From: Procambarus clarkii
Lineage: Eukaryota > Arthropoda > Malacostraca > Decapoda > Cambaridae
Assembly: GCF_040958095.1 (NCBI RefSeq)
Contig: NC_091172.1
Span: 23,217,753-23,281,752, forward strand
DNA: 64,000 nucleotides
Direction: 5' to 3'
Positions 26,954 through 39,797 of the stretch are shown here, piece by piece. The notes under the pieces are model-generated. The model did no database searches. It saw only the letters and a program-made list of their open reading frames with translations, and was not told the DNA's origin. Positions within the stretch are counted from its first letter, which is position 1. Each line of letters opens with the position of its first letter. The position numbers and the translations under genes are program-made.

Positions 26954-27087
26954 GAATTGTCTATGAATTCACGTATCTTTTCGCACTCCATCACATAGTG
27001 ACGGAGGGTGTGCGAATAATTTTGTTGACACACCCTCCGTCACTATGTGATGGAGTGCGAAAAGATACGTGAATTCAGAGACAATGG
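26954..27087. repeat. Long palindrome, 48-bp perfect arms
   Basis: Arms 26965-27012 and 27029-27076 are exact inverted copies around a 16-base loop. The pairing continues outward with one mismatch to about 26955 and 27086. Confidence 0.95.
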
Positions 27088-27237
27088 AGCACAGGACCTT
27101 GCTAGTTATTTTGTCACGCTTCTCAAGTAGATGTTAAGTGATAAGGGAAGGAGGTCACTGTCTTAAATGATTAATAACTTAAAAAGTGGGATTCAGGAGC
27201 TAACGCCTTGACCTGCAAGTACATTAAGATAAACGAA

Positions 27238-27462
27238 ACAGGCATACACGTGCATGAATAAAGGAAATACGCATACACGTGCATGAATAAAGGAAATACG
27301 CATACACGTGCATGAATAAAGGAAATACGCATACACGTGCATGAATAAAGGAAATACGCATACACGTGCATGAATAAAGGAAATACGCATACACGTGCAT
27401 GAATAAAGGAAATACGCATACACGTGCATGAATAAAGGAAATACGCATACACGTGCATGCAT
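27238..27462. repeat. 29-bp minisatellite
   Basis: About eight nearly identical copies of CATACACGTGCATGAATAAA GGAAATACG. Confidence 0.96.
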
Positions 27463-27479
27463 GAAGGAAACAATACCAG

Positions 27480-27920
27480 AGAAGGCTGAGCGTCACGAGG
27501 GGGAGCCTCCGCCTGTTCTTGACATAACTGTTCCCAAGAAACTAAAAAAACAAACAACAGAAATCCGAGAGACAGTCGCTGAAATCCCGAGAGATGTGGA
27601 AAACACCAACGAATAAGGGAAGGGTGATCAGGTTGCCGTGGAGTCCATCCCATGCTGGGATCTGTGGACGCGAACGAGCGGATGTGCTGGCTGCCGAGGA
27701 CGGTGAGGACGCTGAGGGCGCTTTGGTCGCCGACGGCGCTGGGGACGCTGAGAACGCTGAGGACGCTAGGGACGCTGAGAACGTTGAGGACGCTGGGGAC
27801 GCTGGAGACGCTGAGGGCGCTGGGGTCGCTGGGACGCTGGAGACGCTGAGGACGCTAGGGACGCTGAGGGCGACAGCGTTGAGTGCGTCGTGCTCAAGAC
27901 TTCTACAAGTTAAAAGGAGT
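27480..27920 (+). mobile_element. LINE remnant: RNase H end decaying into GCTGAGGAC repeats
   Basis: KLKKQTTEIRETVAEIPRDV, then RVIRLPWSPSHAGICGRERA DVLAAEDGE: an RNase H segment matching 17940-18020. After DVLAAEDGE the sequence becomes 9/12-bp GCTGAGGACGCTGGGGAC repeats (27700-27880). Confidence 0.6.
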
Positions 27921-27974
27921 CATCAAATAACAACACCGTGACAAGGTAACTGACGAATGGAGGGTAGAAGAACA

Positions 27975-28100
27975 ACTCGCCAAACCCGGTGTAACACAGT
28001 AACAGTAACTACACCATACAGGAGTGTCTGGTGTAACACCGTAACAGTGACTACAACATACTGGAGTGTCTGGTGTAACACCGTAACAGTAACTGTTTGG
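27975..28100. repeat. About 45-bp tandem repeat, three copies
   Basis: GTGTAACACCGTAACAGT ... GGAGTGTCTG repeated. Confidence 0.85.
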
Positions 28101-29262
28101 GCAACAACTTGCTACAGAACTGTTTAACAAGGATATACAAAACCCAGAAACTAATGATGAGTTTTAACCTTGGAAGAGGAGGTCGTGCACCAGTACCCGC
28201 GGTGACCTGTGACTTCGACGCTGGAAGTCTTGGAGCAGATGGCCCAACATGACCCACACTGAGAGACAATTCTCTCCTCGTGCGGATGTGCTCTTGACCT
28301 CGGTCGAGGCGGGTTGAGACGAGATCTTCCGCCACGTTCCCACCGGAGGCGAGGCAGCCGTGACCTCTCATGTCAAAGAAAAAGAGCGGGAAATATTCTC
28401 TCGCTGCCACTGAGTCCTGACGCTAAATATCACAACGCTCTCAGAGACTTCTCCAGACCTTCATCTCTTGAGGGGGGAAAAAGAGCGGCCTCTCTTGTAA
28501 GTCAAACAGCGTTACGCAAATAATTGATATGTTTGTAGAAGTAAAACAGTTAAGTCCTAATTACACTCCAGGGCCAGTGAGGGACTCACTACACACACTC
28601 CAGGGCCAGTGAGGGACTCACGAGTGTTCTTAATAGTTCACGAGTATTCTTAATAATTGGGGAGTGTTCTTATAAAGAGGCAGGTAATCAGACGTTGTCA
28701 CTTATGGTTAACACGCCCCAAAGGTCAAGTGCGTGGTGGTGGTGGTGGTGGTGGTGTCAACACTGAAGCGGTGTTATCATCAAGCAATATTTGTGTTTTT
28801 GTTGTCATAGCTGTAAGTATATTGTTGAGGTGTGGTGGAGAGACTAGCACTCGCGTGTTGACTGAACCGTTGCTGCCTCCACGCCTACCAAATGTCACGT
28901 GTTGAGATGTGTGTAAGGTTAGCAGGCTGCGCGCTCGAGCCGTGGTGGTATTTCCTGAATATTGTACCTCAGTGACCTCCTCCTCTCATGCTAACACACT
29001 TCCCGGAAGCTGTGTCACACTGAGTTACGCAGTCTTGCTGCCTCTGGAGAGCACAGGGTGAACACGGAGAGACGTCACCTGGCCAGACACGTGACACTTG
29101 CATACACTCTACGGCCAAGATACTGAAGACGGGGTTGTGTAGGGTTGTGCCTTCCTGACTCTCCTCGCCAGTGGCGGCCAGGTGCGTTCTCCCTGGTGTC
29201 AGGCCTCGTCGCCCGCCAACGAGGTTTGGTTTTTGTTCAGCAAATTAATGCCACGGATAACG
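28101..29262. other. Unassigned sequence
   Basis: Includes a two-copy 32-bp ACTCCAGGGCCAGTGAGGGA CTCAC repeat (28565-28622) and (GGT)7 at 28735-28756. No gene recognised. Confidence 0.45.
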
Positions 29263-29267
29263 AGCGT

Positions 29268-29785
29268 CACGGAGCCCAGAGGTCACGGAGCCCAGGGGGG
29301 TCACGGAGCCCAGGGGTCACGGAGCCCAGGGAGTCACGGAGCCCAGGGGGTCACGGAGCCCAGGGGTCACGGAGCCCAGGGGGTCACGGAGCCCAGGGGG
29401 TCACGGAGCCCAGGGGGTCACGGAGCCCAGGGGGTCACGGAGCCCAGGGAGTCACGGAGCCCAGGGGGTCACGGAGCCCAGGGGGTCACGGAGCCCAGGG
29501 GTCACGGAGCCCAGGGGGTCACGGAGCCCAGGGGGTCACGGAGCCCAGGCATCACGGAGCCCAGGGGGTCACGGAGCCCAAGGGTTACGGAGCCCAGGGG
29601 GTCACGGAGTTCAGAGGTCACGGAGCCCAAAGGTCACGGAGCCCAGGGGTCACGGAGCCCAGGGGTCACGGAGTCCAGAGGTCACGAAGCCCAGGGGGTC
29701 GCGGAGCCCAGGGGGTCGCGGAACCCAGGGGTCACGGAGCCCAGGGGTCACGGTGCCAAGGGTCACGGAGCCCAGGCGTCACTTG
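29268..29785. repeat. 16/17-bp minisatellite, about 30 copies
   Basis: Unit CACGGAGCCCAGGGGGT with length changes in the G run. Confidence 0.95.
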
Positions 29786-29794
29786 GTGATTGAG

Positions 29795-29860
29795 TGTTGT
29801 TGTGATGGTGGTGATGTGTTGTGGTAGTGGTGATGGTGATGGTGGTGGTGGTGGTGTAAG
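29795..29860. repeat. GTGGTGATG-type simple repeat
   Basis: Imperfect GTG/GAT triplets. Confidence 0.85.
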
Positions 29861-30084
29861 ACTGGGCCGCGACACTACAGGAAGTCTGGCATAGGGTCAG
29901 GAGTGGGTGTGGTGAGGACACCACACCTGCTGAAGGCCACAAGTGATGAAGGTGCTGGGAAATATAGGCAGACAGGTACACATGTGCACCTCACACACCA
30001 GCACGTACACAACCCCTCATACGTGCACACGTGCACACGTGCACACACAAGTACGCACAGAAAGACTGAGGGAACTAGATTTCA

Positions 30085-30440
30085 CTACACTGGAGGAAAG
30101 GAGATTCTGGCAGACATGATAACAACGTACAAGATACTATAGGGAACTGATAATTTGATATAGAAGGCAATGTTTAAATTAAGGAACAGTTGAACGATGA
30201 GTCAGCGGGATGTCAGCGGGAAGTTGCTCAATTTCAGAGTCGTAAATAAGGAGAGCGGACTTGGTGAGGAAGTGTCAAGCCAATTCGATGCACAACTTTC
30301 AATGAAAATATAAGAAAAAGGAGGGAAAAAGAGTCAATGTATTGAATCAATGACGGTCAAAAGGCCAGGCTTAAGAGCAGATGCTCGACCCTGTAAACCC
30401 AAGTAGGTGAGTACAGCTTGGTGACGTAGGTAAGTACAAA
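30085..30440 (+). mobile_element. CR1-like LINE 3' end, divergent copy
   Basis: GKEILADMITTYKIL, then NFRVVNKES and a tail ending in AGTAGGTGAGTACAGC, the family's 3' terminal word. Confidence 0.6.
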
Positions 30441-30627
30441 CACTCATACATATGTATGTGCACACAACACGTACATAAGCAGACACAAATGTGCATGTGT
30501 GTACATAAACATATACACAATTTGGCGAGGGCCGGAGTTGAGGCGGACTAGAGAGGTCAACTGATGGTATAGGAGCAGCACCAGGCCATCCTGGTGCTGC
30601 TGTACCCTCACCACCACCTACTCACAC

Positions 30628-30968
30628 AGAGGAAGACAACCGACCACAACATCAGTGACCACACCGAGGAAGACAACCGACCACAACATCAGTGACCACA
30701 CCGAGGAAGACAACCGACCACAACATCAGTGGCCACACCGAGGAAGACAACCGACCACAACATCAGTGGCCACACCGAGGAAGACAACCGACCACAACAT
30801 CAGTGGCCACACCGAGGAAGACAACCGACCACAACATCAGTGGCCACACCGAGGAAGACAACCGACCACAACATCAGTGGGCCACACCGAGGAAGACAAC
30901 CGACCACAACATCAGTGGCCACACCGAGGAAGACAACCGACCACAACATCAGTGGGGCCACACCGAGG
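30628..30968. repeat. 37-bp minisatellite
   Basis: About nine copies of CACACCGAGGAAGACAACCG ACCACAACATCAGTGGC; a few copies gain one or two G, shifting frame. Confidence 0.96.
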
Positions 30969-31139
30969 AGGAATCTACAAAAACTGTCTCAAGGTCGCTA
31001 CAAACTGACAGTCAGACCAGTTCTGAGGCGCAGAAACGACAACTAACTGGAAGAGAGGTCTTACATAAGCTGGGAGGCGGGGAACCTCACCCGAGGGGGA
31101 CCGGTGTGGTCGAGGGTGCTGAGAACCCCATCTGTGTCA

Positions 31140-31830
31140 GTACAGTGTAAGACACGTCAGCAGTCAGCAGCCCAAGCTGTGTCAGTATAGTGTATGAAAC
31201 GTCAGCAGTCAGCAGCCCAAGCTGTGTCAGTATAGTGTATGAAACGTCAGCAGTCAGCAGCCCAAGCTGTGTCAGTATAGTGTATGAAACGTCAGCAGTC
31301 AGCAGCCCAAGCTGTGTCAGTATAGTGTATGAAACGTCAGCAGTCAGCAGCCCAAGCTGTGTCAGTATAGTGTATGAAACGTCAGCAGTCAGCAGCTCAA
31401 GCTGTGTCAGTATAGTGTATGAAACGTCAGCAGTCAGCAGCTCAAGCTGTGTCAGTATAGTGTATGAAACGTCAGCAGTCAGCAGCTCAAGCTGTGTCAG
31501 TATAGTGTATGAAACGTCAGCAGTCAGCAGCTCAAGCTGTGTCAGTATAGTGTATGAAACGTCAGCAGTCAGCAGCTCAAGCTGTGTCAGTATAGTGTAT
31601 GAAACGTCAGCAGTCAGCAGCCCAAGCTGTGTCAGTATAGTGTATAACACACACACGTCAGCAGCCCAAGCTGTGTCAGTATAGTGTATAACACACACAC
31701 GTCAGCAGTCCAAGCTGTGTCAGTATAGTGTATAACACACACACGTCAGCAGTCCAAGCTGTGTCGGTATAGTGTATGACACACACTCGTCAGCAGCCCA
31801 AGCTGTGTCAGTATAGTGTATGACACACAC
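31140..31830. repeat. 45-bp minisatellite
   Basis: About eleven 45-bp copies (GTCAGCAGTCAGCAGCCCAA GCTGTGTCAGTATAGTGTAT GAAAC), then four shorter copies with ACACACAC. An orphan copy (TCAGCAGCCCAAGCTGTGTT) sits at 32786-32810 beyond the LINE. Confidence 0.95.
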
Positions 31831-31833
31831 ACA

Positions 31834-32784
31834 CTGAACTACAGGCCAGTTTCCCTAACTTGTATACAATGCAAGGTGATGGAGAAGATCGTGAGGAAAA
31901 GGCTCGTAGAACATCTGGAGGGAAATAACTTTGTAACGCACCACCAACATGGGTTCAGGGATGGTAAATCGTGCCTCACAGGTTTAATGGAATTCTATGA
32001 CCCGGCAACAAAAATTAGGCAGGAAAGAGAAGGGTGGGCCGACTACATTTTCCTGGACTGCCAGAAAGCCTTTGACACAGTACCCCATAAAAGGCTGTTA
32101 AAAAAGTTGGAGCAACAGGAAGGCGTACAAGGGAAGGTGCTCCAGTGGATAAGGGAATACTTAAGCAACAGGAAACAGGGAGTAACGGTGAGGGGGGGGA
32201 GACTTCAGAGTGGCGAGATGTCACCAGAGGAGTCCCACAGGGCTCAGTACTTGGACCCATCCTGTTTCTAATATATGTAAACGATCTTCCGGAGGGTATA
32301 GACTCGTTGCTCTCAATGTTTTCTGATGATGCAAAAATTATGAGAAGAATAAAGACGGATGAAGATAGACAGAGACTACAGGATGACCTGGACAAACTGG
32401 AGGAATGGTCTAAAAAATGGCTGCTAAAGTTCAACTCAGGAAAGTGCAAGGTAATGAAATTAGGCGAAGGGAGCAGGAGGCTGAACACAAGGTATCATCT
32501 GTGAGGTGAAATCCTGTAAGAGTTAAATAGAGAGAAAGATCAGGGGGTTGATATCACACCGAACCTGTCCCCAGAGGCCCACATCAAAAGAATATCATCA
32601 GCGGCTTATGCTAGACTGGCCAACATAAGAACTGCCTTTACACAGTTTCAAATGTAGATATGATAGAGCCCAGTAGGCTCAGGAATCTGTACACCAGTTG
32701 ATTGACGGTTGAGAGGCGGGACCAAAGAGCCAGAGCTCAACTGCCGCAAGCACAATTCGGTGAGTACAACTAGGTGAGTACACA
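31834..32784 (+). mobile_element. CR1-like LINE copy inserted in the 45-bp minisatellite, internally deleted
   Basis: RT order: LNYRPVSLTCIQCKVMEKIV, HQHGFRDGKSCLTGLMEFYD, DCQKAFDTVPHKRL, GVPQGSVLGPILFLIYVNDL and FSDDAKIMR, with frame changes near 32130 and 32195. It jumps from IRTAF directly to the 3' UTR (32640), a deletion of about 400 bases relative to 46335-49138. It ends with GGTGAGTACAACTAGGTGAG. Minisatellite sequence lies on both sides. Confidence 0.9.
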
Positions 32785-32819
32785 TCAGCAGCCCAAGCTG
32801 TGTTAGAACAGTGGAAGCC

Positions 32820-34020
32820 GTAACTAAAAATGTTTACGAATTACTTGAAGCACAGCCGATCGCTCCTGATACAGTTCAAACACTTGGACATTTTTATGAA
32901 TCAAACCTATAATGTCGCTCACGCCCTGTCCGTGGCAGGTCCGGCATGCCCCAGCGGGAGGCGTGTGGACCCGCCCCTCCCCTTCTCCCGCCTGAGGGAG
33001 AGACCAGGAGGAGGGTTTGGGGAGGGGGGGCTGGGGCTGGGGCGGGGACGGGTGAAGGGGTTCATGAATACCGGGAAGATGAAGAGGGGAACTCCCGCCG
33101 CCTAATCTGGAGAGCTACGCAAGAGCAGTAAAATTCCAGGTTTAAAATCCTTTCAGTAACTTCAGGCATTTCGCGACCAGATGCAGGCACGAGGACGGCG
33201 GCAAGGTCTCCTTCCGACTCTCTCGTCTTGCCTTGCTCAGGGTACCATGCGATAGTTGCGAAATTCGCAGTGAAGACGACTATAAAGATGAAAAAAATGT
33301 GGCCCCCTGTGAACAGGCAAGTACATTGTGTTTCCTGGTGGCGTGGAGGACCTTGAAATAGTTTCACTCTTGTGCAATCTTGTGGAGCCGCCGCGCACTG
33401 CATCCGGGTCATACTGCGGCGCCCGGGGAGGCGCTTCTCCACGCTTGAGATGAGACATCGAGAGAGAAACAAAGATTTACAGAGGCAGGCGATGGTAGCA
33501 GGAAAGAGAGCACAAGAGTGGGGGCAGTGAGCTCCGGAGAAGTTGAAAAGTGTAGGTGTGGTGAGGTGTGGTGCAGGTGTCGTCTGGAGACGGCAGCTCC
33601 GTGAACGCAAAAGGTTCCGCCCTACGGTAAATACCACAGGTATTAGATATAAGACAACCAGCAGGGCAGATCTGCGGGTCATGATCATTAGCGATAAAAA
33701 AAACACAGAAATCAGTACAATAACAAAGGAAATATCAACAGGAAACTAAAAAACCCACAGAAATCAATACAATAACAATGGAAATATCAACAGGAAACCA
33801 GGATTCATATCAGATGAAAAAAGTTGTCATGTTATCGATCCCCCATTATCCTGGCCTTGTGAGAGCCACTTGGGCTACGCAGTACAGGTCACGCCGCCGC
33901 TCTACATAACTAATAGAGGTTCCTTTTGAGAGAACACCAACAATGACTAAACTTGCCTCGAGCATTAGGGTCCTTCCTTGTGACGTGAGACTGAGCAAAC
34001 TCTCCTTACGATTTCTTGAG
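32820..34020. other. Unassigned region with one 214-codon minus frame
   Basis: 33706-33062 (minus) is open for 214 codons with non-repetitive composition, starting MFFLSLMIMTRRSALLVVLY and carrying ten or more cysteines. No homology recognised, no supporting splice structure; may be chance. 33700-33795 has a two-copy ATCAGTACAATAACAA repeat. Confidence 0.2.
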
Positions 34021-34024
34021 AGTT

Positions 34025-34205
34025 GTAGAGTCAGAGGGGGACATGATCATGTAGAGTTAGAGGGGACATGACTGGTGTAGAGTTAGAGGGGACATGACTG
34101 GTGTAGAGTTAGAGGGGACATGACTGGTGTAGAGTTAGAGGGGGCATGACTAGTGTAGAGTTAGAGGGGACATGACTGATGTAGAGTTAGAGGGGACATG
34201 ACTGA
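34025..34205. repeat. 26-bp minisatellite
   Basis: About seven copies of GTAGAGTTAGAGGGGACATG ACTGGT. Confidence 0.93.
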
Positions 34206-34383
34206 TACACAAATTAAAAAAGTGAAGATATAAAAATAGTTATATAGATATTAAAAAAGTTACAACTCAAAACAACGCTTTCAAAAAGGATAACATATTT
34301 TTAGAAACTACACATGAACACCCGGGTTGGGAAATAGGTTTGGCAATGTGTGTGGAAGAAGCGAGGAGGAGATTGCGTCAGAG

Positions 34384-34384
<1 letters not shown>

Positions 34385-34477
<93 letters not shown>
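34385..34477. repeat. (CA)n microsatellite
   Basis: About 46 CA units joining unrelated DNA to a LINE 3' end. Confidence 0.97.
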
Positions 34478-34480
<3 letters not shown>

Positions 34481-34802
34481 TCGACCGGGTAAACAAGGAT
34501 AAACTATTCAACACTGGTGGGATGCGAACAAGGGGACACAGGTGGAAACTGAGTACCCAAATGAGCAGCCACAGGAACGTTAGAAGGAACTTTTTCAGTG
34601 TCAAAGTAGTTAACGGATGGAGTGCATTAGGAAGTGATGTGGTGGAGGCTAACTCCATACACAGTTTCAAATGTAGATATGATAGAGCCCAGTAGGCTCA
34701 GGAACCTGTACACCTGTTGATTGACAGTTGAGAGGTGGGACCAAAGAGCCAAAGCTCAACCCCCCCCCCCATGCACAAATAGGTGAGTACAAATAGGTGA
34801 GT
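34478..34802 (+). mobile_element. CR1-like LINE 3' end
   Basis: IDRVNKDKLFNTGGMRTRGH RWKLSTQM through FKCRYDRAQ stop and 3' UTR, ending AGGTGAGTACAAATAGGTGA then (CA)n. Confidence 0.92.
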
Positions 34803-36505
<1,703 letters not shown>

Positions 36506-36711
36506 GGCTTAATCTTCATCAATTAATCGGAGACGGGTGAGAGAGCCGCCAGGGACCCACAACACCGTCAGTGTGGATAAAGGAAGAGGATGAGGAAGGA
36601 TGATGGTGGTGTTCACCTCGCCAGGTGCAGGAGGGAGCCGGCTGCTCTGCTCGCCTTGCTAGTTCTTTGGTCCTAATGTGTGTCCGTGCGTCCCGTCACA
36701 TTACCCGAGGT
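36506..36711. other. Spacer between two opposed LINE halves
   Basis: Starts GGCTTAATCTTCATCAATTA ATC. No gene seen. Confidence 0.5.
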
Positions 36712-37752
36712 GTGCTTCACGCTGCTTGCGGGGGTTGAGCTTTAGCTCTCAACCGTCAATCAACAGGTGTACAGGTTCCTGAGCCTATTGGGCTCTATCA
36801 TATCTACACTTGAAACTGTGTATGGAGTCAGCCTCCACCACATCACTTCCTAATGCATTCCATTTGTCAACCACTCTGACACTAAAAAAGTTTTTTCTAA
36901 TATCTCTGTGGCTCATTTGGGCACTCAGTTTCCACTTGTGTCCCCTAGTGTGTGTGCCCCTGGTATTAAATAGCCTGTCTTTATCTACCCTATCAATTCC
37001 CTTGAGAATCTTGAATGTGGTGATCATGTCCCCCCTAACTCTTCTGTCTTCCAGCGAAGTGAGGTTTAATTCCCGTAGTCTCTCCTCGTAGCTCATACCT
37101 CTCAGCTCGGGTACTAGTCTGGTGGCAAACCTTTGAACCTTTTCCTGTTTAGTCTTATGCTTAACTAGATATGGACTCCATGCTGGGGCTGCATATTCCA
37201 GAATTTGCCTGACATATGTGGTATACAAAGTTCTGAATGATTCCTTACACAAGTTTCTGAATGCCGTTCTTATTTTGGCCAGCCTGGCATATGCCGCTGA
37301 TGTTATCCTCTTGATATGTGCTGCAGGAGACAGGTCTGGCGTGATATCAACCCTCAAGTCTTTTTCTTTCTCTGACTCCTGAAGAATTTCATCTCCCAGA
37401 TGATACCTTGTATCTGGCCTCCTGCTCCCTACACCAATCTTCATTACATTACATTTGCTTGGGTTAAACTCTAACAACCATTTGTTCGACCATTCCTTCA
37501 GCTTGTCTAGGTCTTCTTGAAGCCTCAAGCAGTCCTCCTCTGTCTTAATCCTTCTCATAATTTTGGGATCGTCCGCAAATATTGAGAGAAATGAATCGAT
37601 ACCCTCCGGGAGATCATTTACATATATCAGAAACAAGATAGGACCGAGTACAGAGCCCTGTGGGACTCCACTGGTGACTTCACGCCAATCGGAGGTCTCA
37701 CCCCTCACTGTAACTCTCTGCTTCCTATTGCTTAGGTACTCCCTTATCCACT
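36712..37752 (-). mobile_element. CR1-like LINE: C-terminal RT half and 3' UTR
   Basis: One frame, open: QWIREYLSNRKQRVTVRG, GVPQGSVLGPILFLIYVNDL, FADDPKIMRRIK (F-ADD catalytic motif intact), SAAYARLAKIRTAFRNL, YAAPAWSPYLVKHKTKQEKV and a FKCRYDRAQ stop at 36785. It begins exactly where the copy at 34948-36505 ends. The two overlap by the 15 bases 36491-36505 and 37752-37738. Confidence 0.93.
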
Positions 37753-38054
37753 GGATAAGGCCACCCCCTAGAGGTGGCACGGGCACGAATAGCCCGTGAT
37801 CACCCGTGTCCAGCCTCATCCTGCACGACATCCACTCACACCCGGACATCAGCCAGCATTTACCTCTCCACTTGCTAAACCACTCCATCTTTCCTCAATC
37901 ATGGCGGCTAAATTTACTATATTAAATAAGTTATACGCTCAAAATCGCTACAAGGACGTCACCAGTAACGACCCTGGGCCAAGGACGACCTCCCAGCACC
38001 CCCCCCTCCCCCAAGCTTGTAAACTATATAACAGTTACACTAATAATTAATAAT
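37753..38054. other. Repeat half and unassigned sequence
   Basis: 37760-37800 reads GAGGTGGCACGGGCACGAAT AGCCCGTGA, which I recognise as part of a dispersed decapod repeat. The remainder is unassigned. Confidence 0.4.
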
Positions 38055-38084
38055 TACAGGTCGCGGAAGTGATTGATTAATTCT

Positions 38085-38180
38085 GTTACCGACCTTCCCA
38101 TCCTGCACCCTTCCCACTCAAGTGTCGACCTTCCCATCCTGCACCCTTCCCACTCAAGTGTCGACCTTCCCATCCTGTAC
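38085..38180. repeat. 36-bp tandem repeat, about 2.5 copies
   Basis: CCTTCCCATCCTGCACCCTT CCCACTCAAGTGTCGA, running into the TA array. Confidence 0.9.

Positions 38181-38183
<3 letters not shown>

Positions 38184-38273
<90 letters not shown>
38184..38273. repeat. (TA)n microsatellite
   Basis: About 45 TA units. Confidence 0.97.
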
Positions 38274-38278
<5 letters not shown>

Positions 38279-38394
38279 GAGAGAGAGGGGGGGGAGGAAG
38301 TGAGGGGGAGTCACGTGACCAGCTTGTGAACACAGTGCTGGTGAAAGTACACCGTCGGCCGCATCAAGTTTTCCCGGTCTGAGTCATGCAGCCA

Positions 38395-39373
38395 CACCGA
38401 GAGTGTCCAGAAGTGACCAAGAGTCACCAGGAGTCACCAAGAGTCACCAAGAGTCACCAGGAGTCACTAAGAGTCACAAAGAGTCACCAGGAGTCGCCAG
38501 GAGTCACCAAGAGTCACCAAGAGTCACCAGGAGTCATCAAGAGTCACCAAGAGTCACCAGGAGTGACCAAGAGTCACCATGAGTCACCAAGAGTCACCAG
38601 GAGTCATGAAGAGTCACCAGGCTTCACCAGGAGTGACCAAGAGTCACCAAGAGTCACCAGGAGTGACCAAGAGTCACCAGGAGTCACCAAGAGTCACCAG
38701 AAGTGACCAAGAGTCACCAGGAGTCACCAAGAGTTACCAGGAGTCATCAGAAGTCACCAAGAGTTACCAAGAGTCACCAGGAGTGACCAAGAGTCACCAG
38801 GAGTCACCAAGAGTCTCCAGGAGTCACCAGAAGTCACCAAGAGTCACCAAGAGTCACCAGTAGTGACCAAGAGTCACCAGGAGTGACCAAGAGTCACCAA
38901 GAGTCACCAGAAGTGACCAAGAGTCTCCAGAAGTCACCAAGAGTCACCAGAAGTGACCAAGAGTCACCAGAAGTGACCAAGAGTCACCAAAAGTGACCAA
39001 GAGTCATCAGGAGTCACCAGAAGTCACCAAGAGTCACCAGGAGTCACCAGAAGTCACCAAGAGTCACCAGGAGTCACCAAGAGTCACCAGGAGTCACCAA
39101 GAGTCACCAGAAGTGACCAAGTGTCACCAGGAGTCACCATGAGTCACCAAGAGTCAACAGGAGTCACCAAGAATCACCCGGAGTCACCAAGAGGCACCAA
39201 GAGTCACCAGAAGTCACCAAGAGTCACCAGAAGTCACCAGATGTCACCAGGAGTCACCAAGAGTCACCAGAAGTCACCAAGAGTCACCAGATGTCACCAG
39301 GAGTCACCAGAAGTCACCGAGAGTCACCAGGAGTCACCAAGAGTCACCAAGAGTCACCAAGAGTCACCAGGAA
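38395..39373. repeat. 10-bp minisatellite, about 97 copies
   Basis: GAGTCACCAA / GAGTCACCAG units alternating irregularly, with AAGTGACCAA and similar variants. Confidence 0.96.
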
Positions 39374-39547
39374 TAAGGTGTGATCCCGTCCTGTTCGCTT
39401 AACAGGTCGTATTTTTAACAGAACATCACCAATTACGGGTCTTGCATCTCGTGTTTGAAAAGTTCTTTCTATCCAACCTGTCATATTTTTCTTGCAGTTG
39501 TGACACCTGCTTTAATGTGTTCTCTACAAGTCTTCCCACATCACCGG

Positions 39548-39797
39548 GGAGCCGGTCGGCCGAGCGGACAGCACGCTGGACTTGTGATCCTGGGTTCGAT
39601 CCCAGGCGCCGGCGAGAAACAATGGGCAGAGTTTCTTTCACCCTGAATGCCCCTGTTACCTAGCAGTAAAATAGGTACCTGGGTGTTAGTCAGCTGTCAC
39701 GGGCTGCTTCCTGGGGGGTGGAGGCCTGGTCGAGGACCGGGCCGCGGGGACACTAAAAGCCCCGAAATAATCTCAAGATAACCTCAAGATCACTCCC
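39548..39797 (+). mobile_element. tRNA-Thr-like SINE
   Basis: Head GGAGCCGGTCGGCCGAGCGG ACAGCACGCTGGACTTGTGA TCCTGGGTTCGATCCCAGG has tRNA box A and B. The anticodon-like TGT points to Thr. The body ends in TCTCAAGATAACCTCAAGAT. The body shows this is a SINE and not a functional tRNA gene. Confidence 0.88.

Noticed and set aside
29145..29793. Plus ORFs rich in RSPGGHGAQG, collagen-like
   Set aside because: Translation of a 17-bp array; no Gly-X-Y periodicity over any long stretch and no flanking domain.
38395..39373. Regularly spaced short repeats as a CRISPR array
   Set aside because: Contiguous 10-bp tandem units without unique spacers, in a eukaryotic genome.
39548..39625. Functional tRNA-Thr gene
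   Set aside because: The tRNA-like head is followed by a SINE body, and its stems are imperfect.
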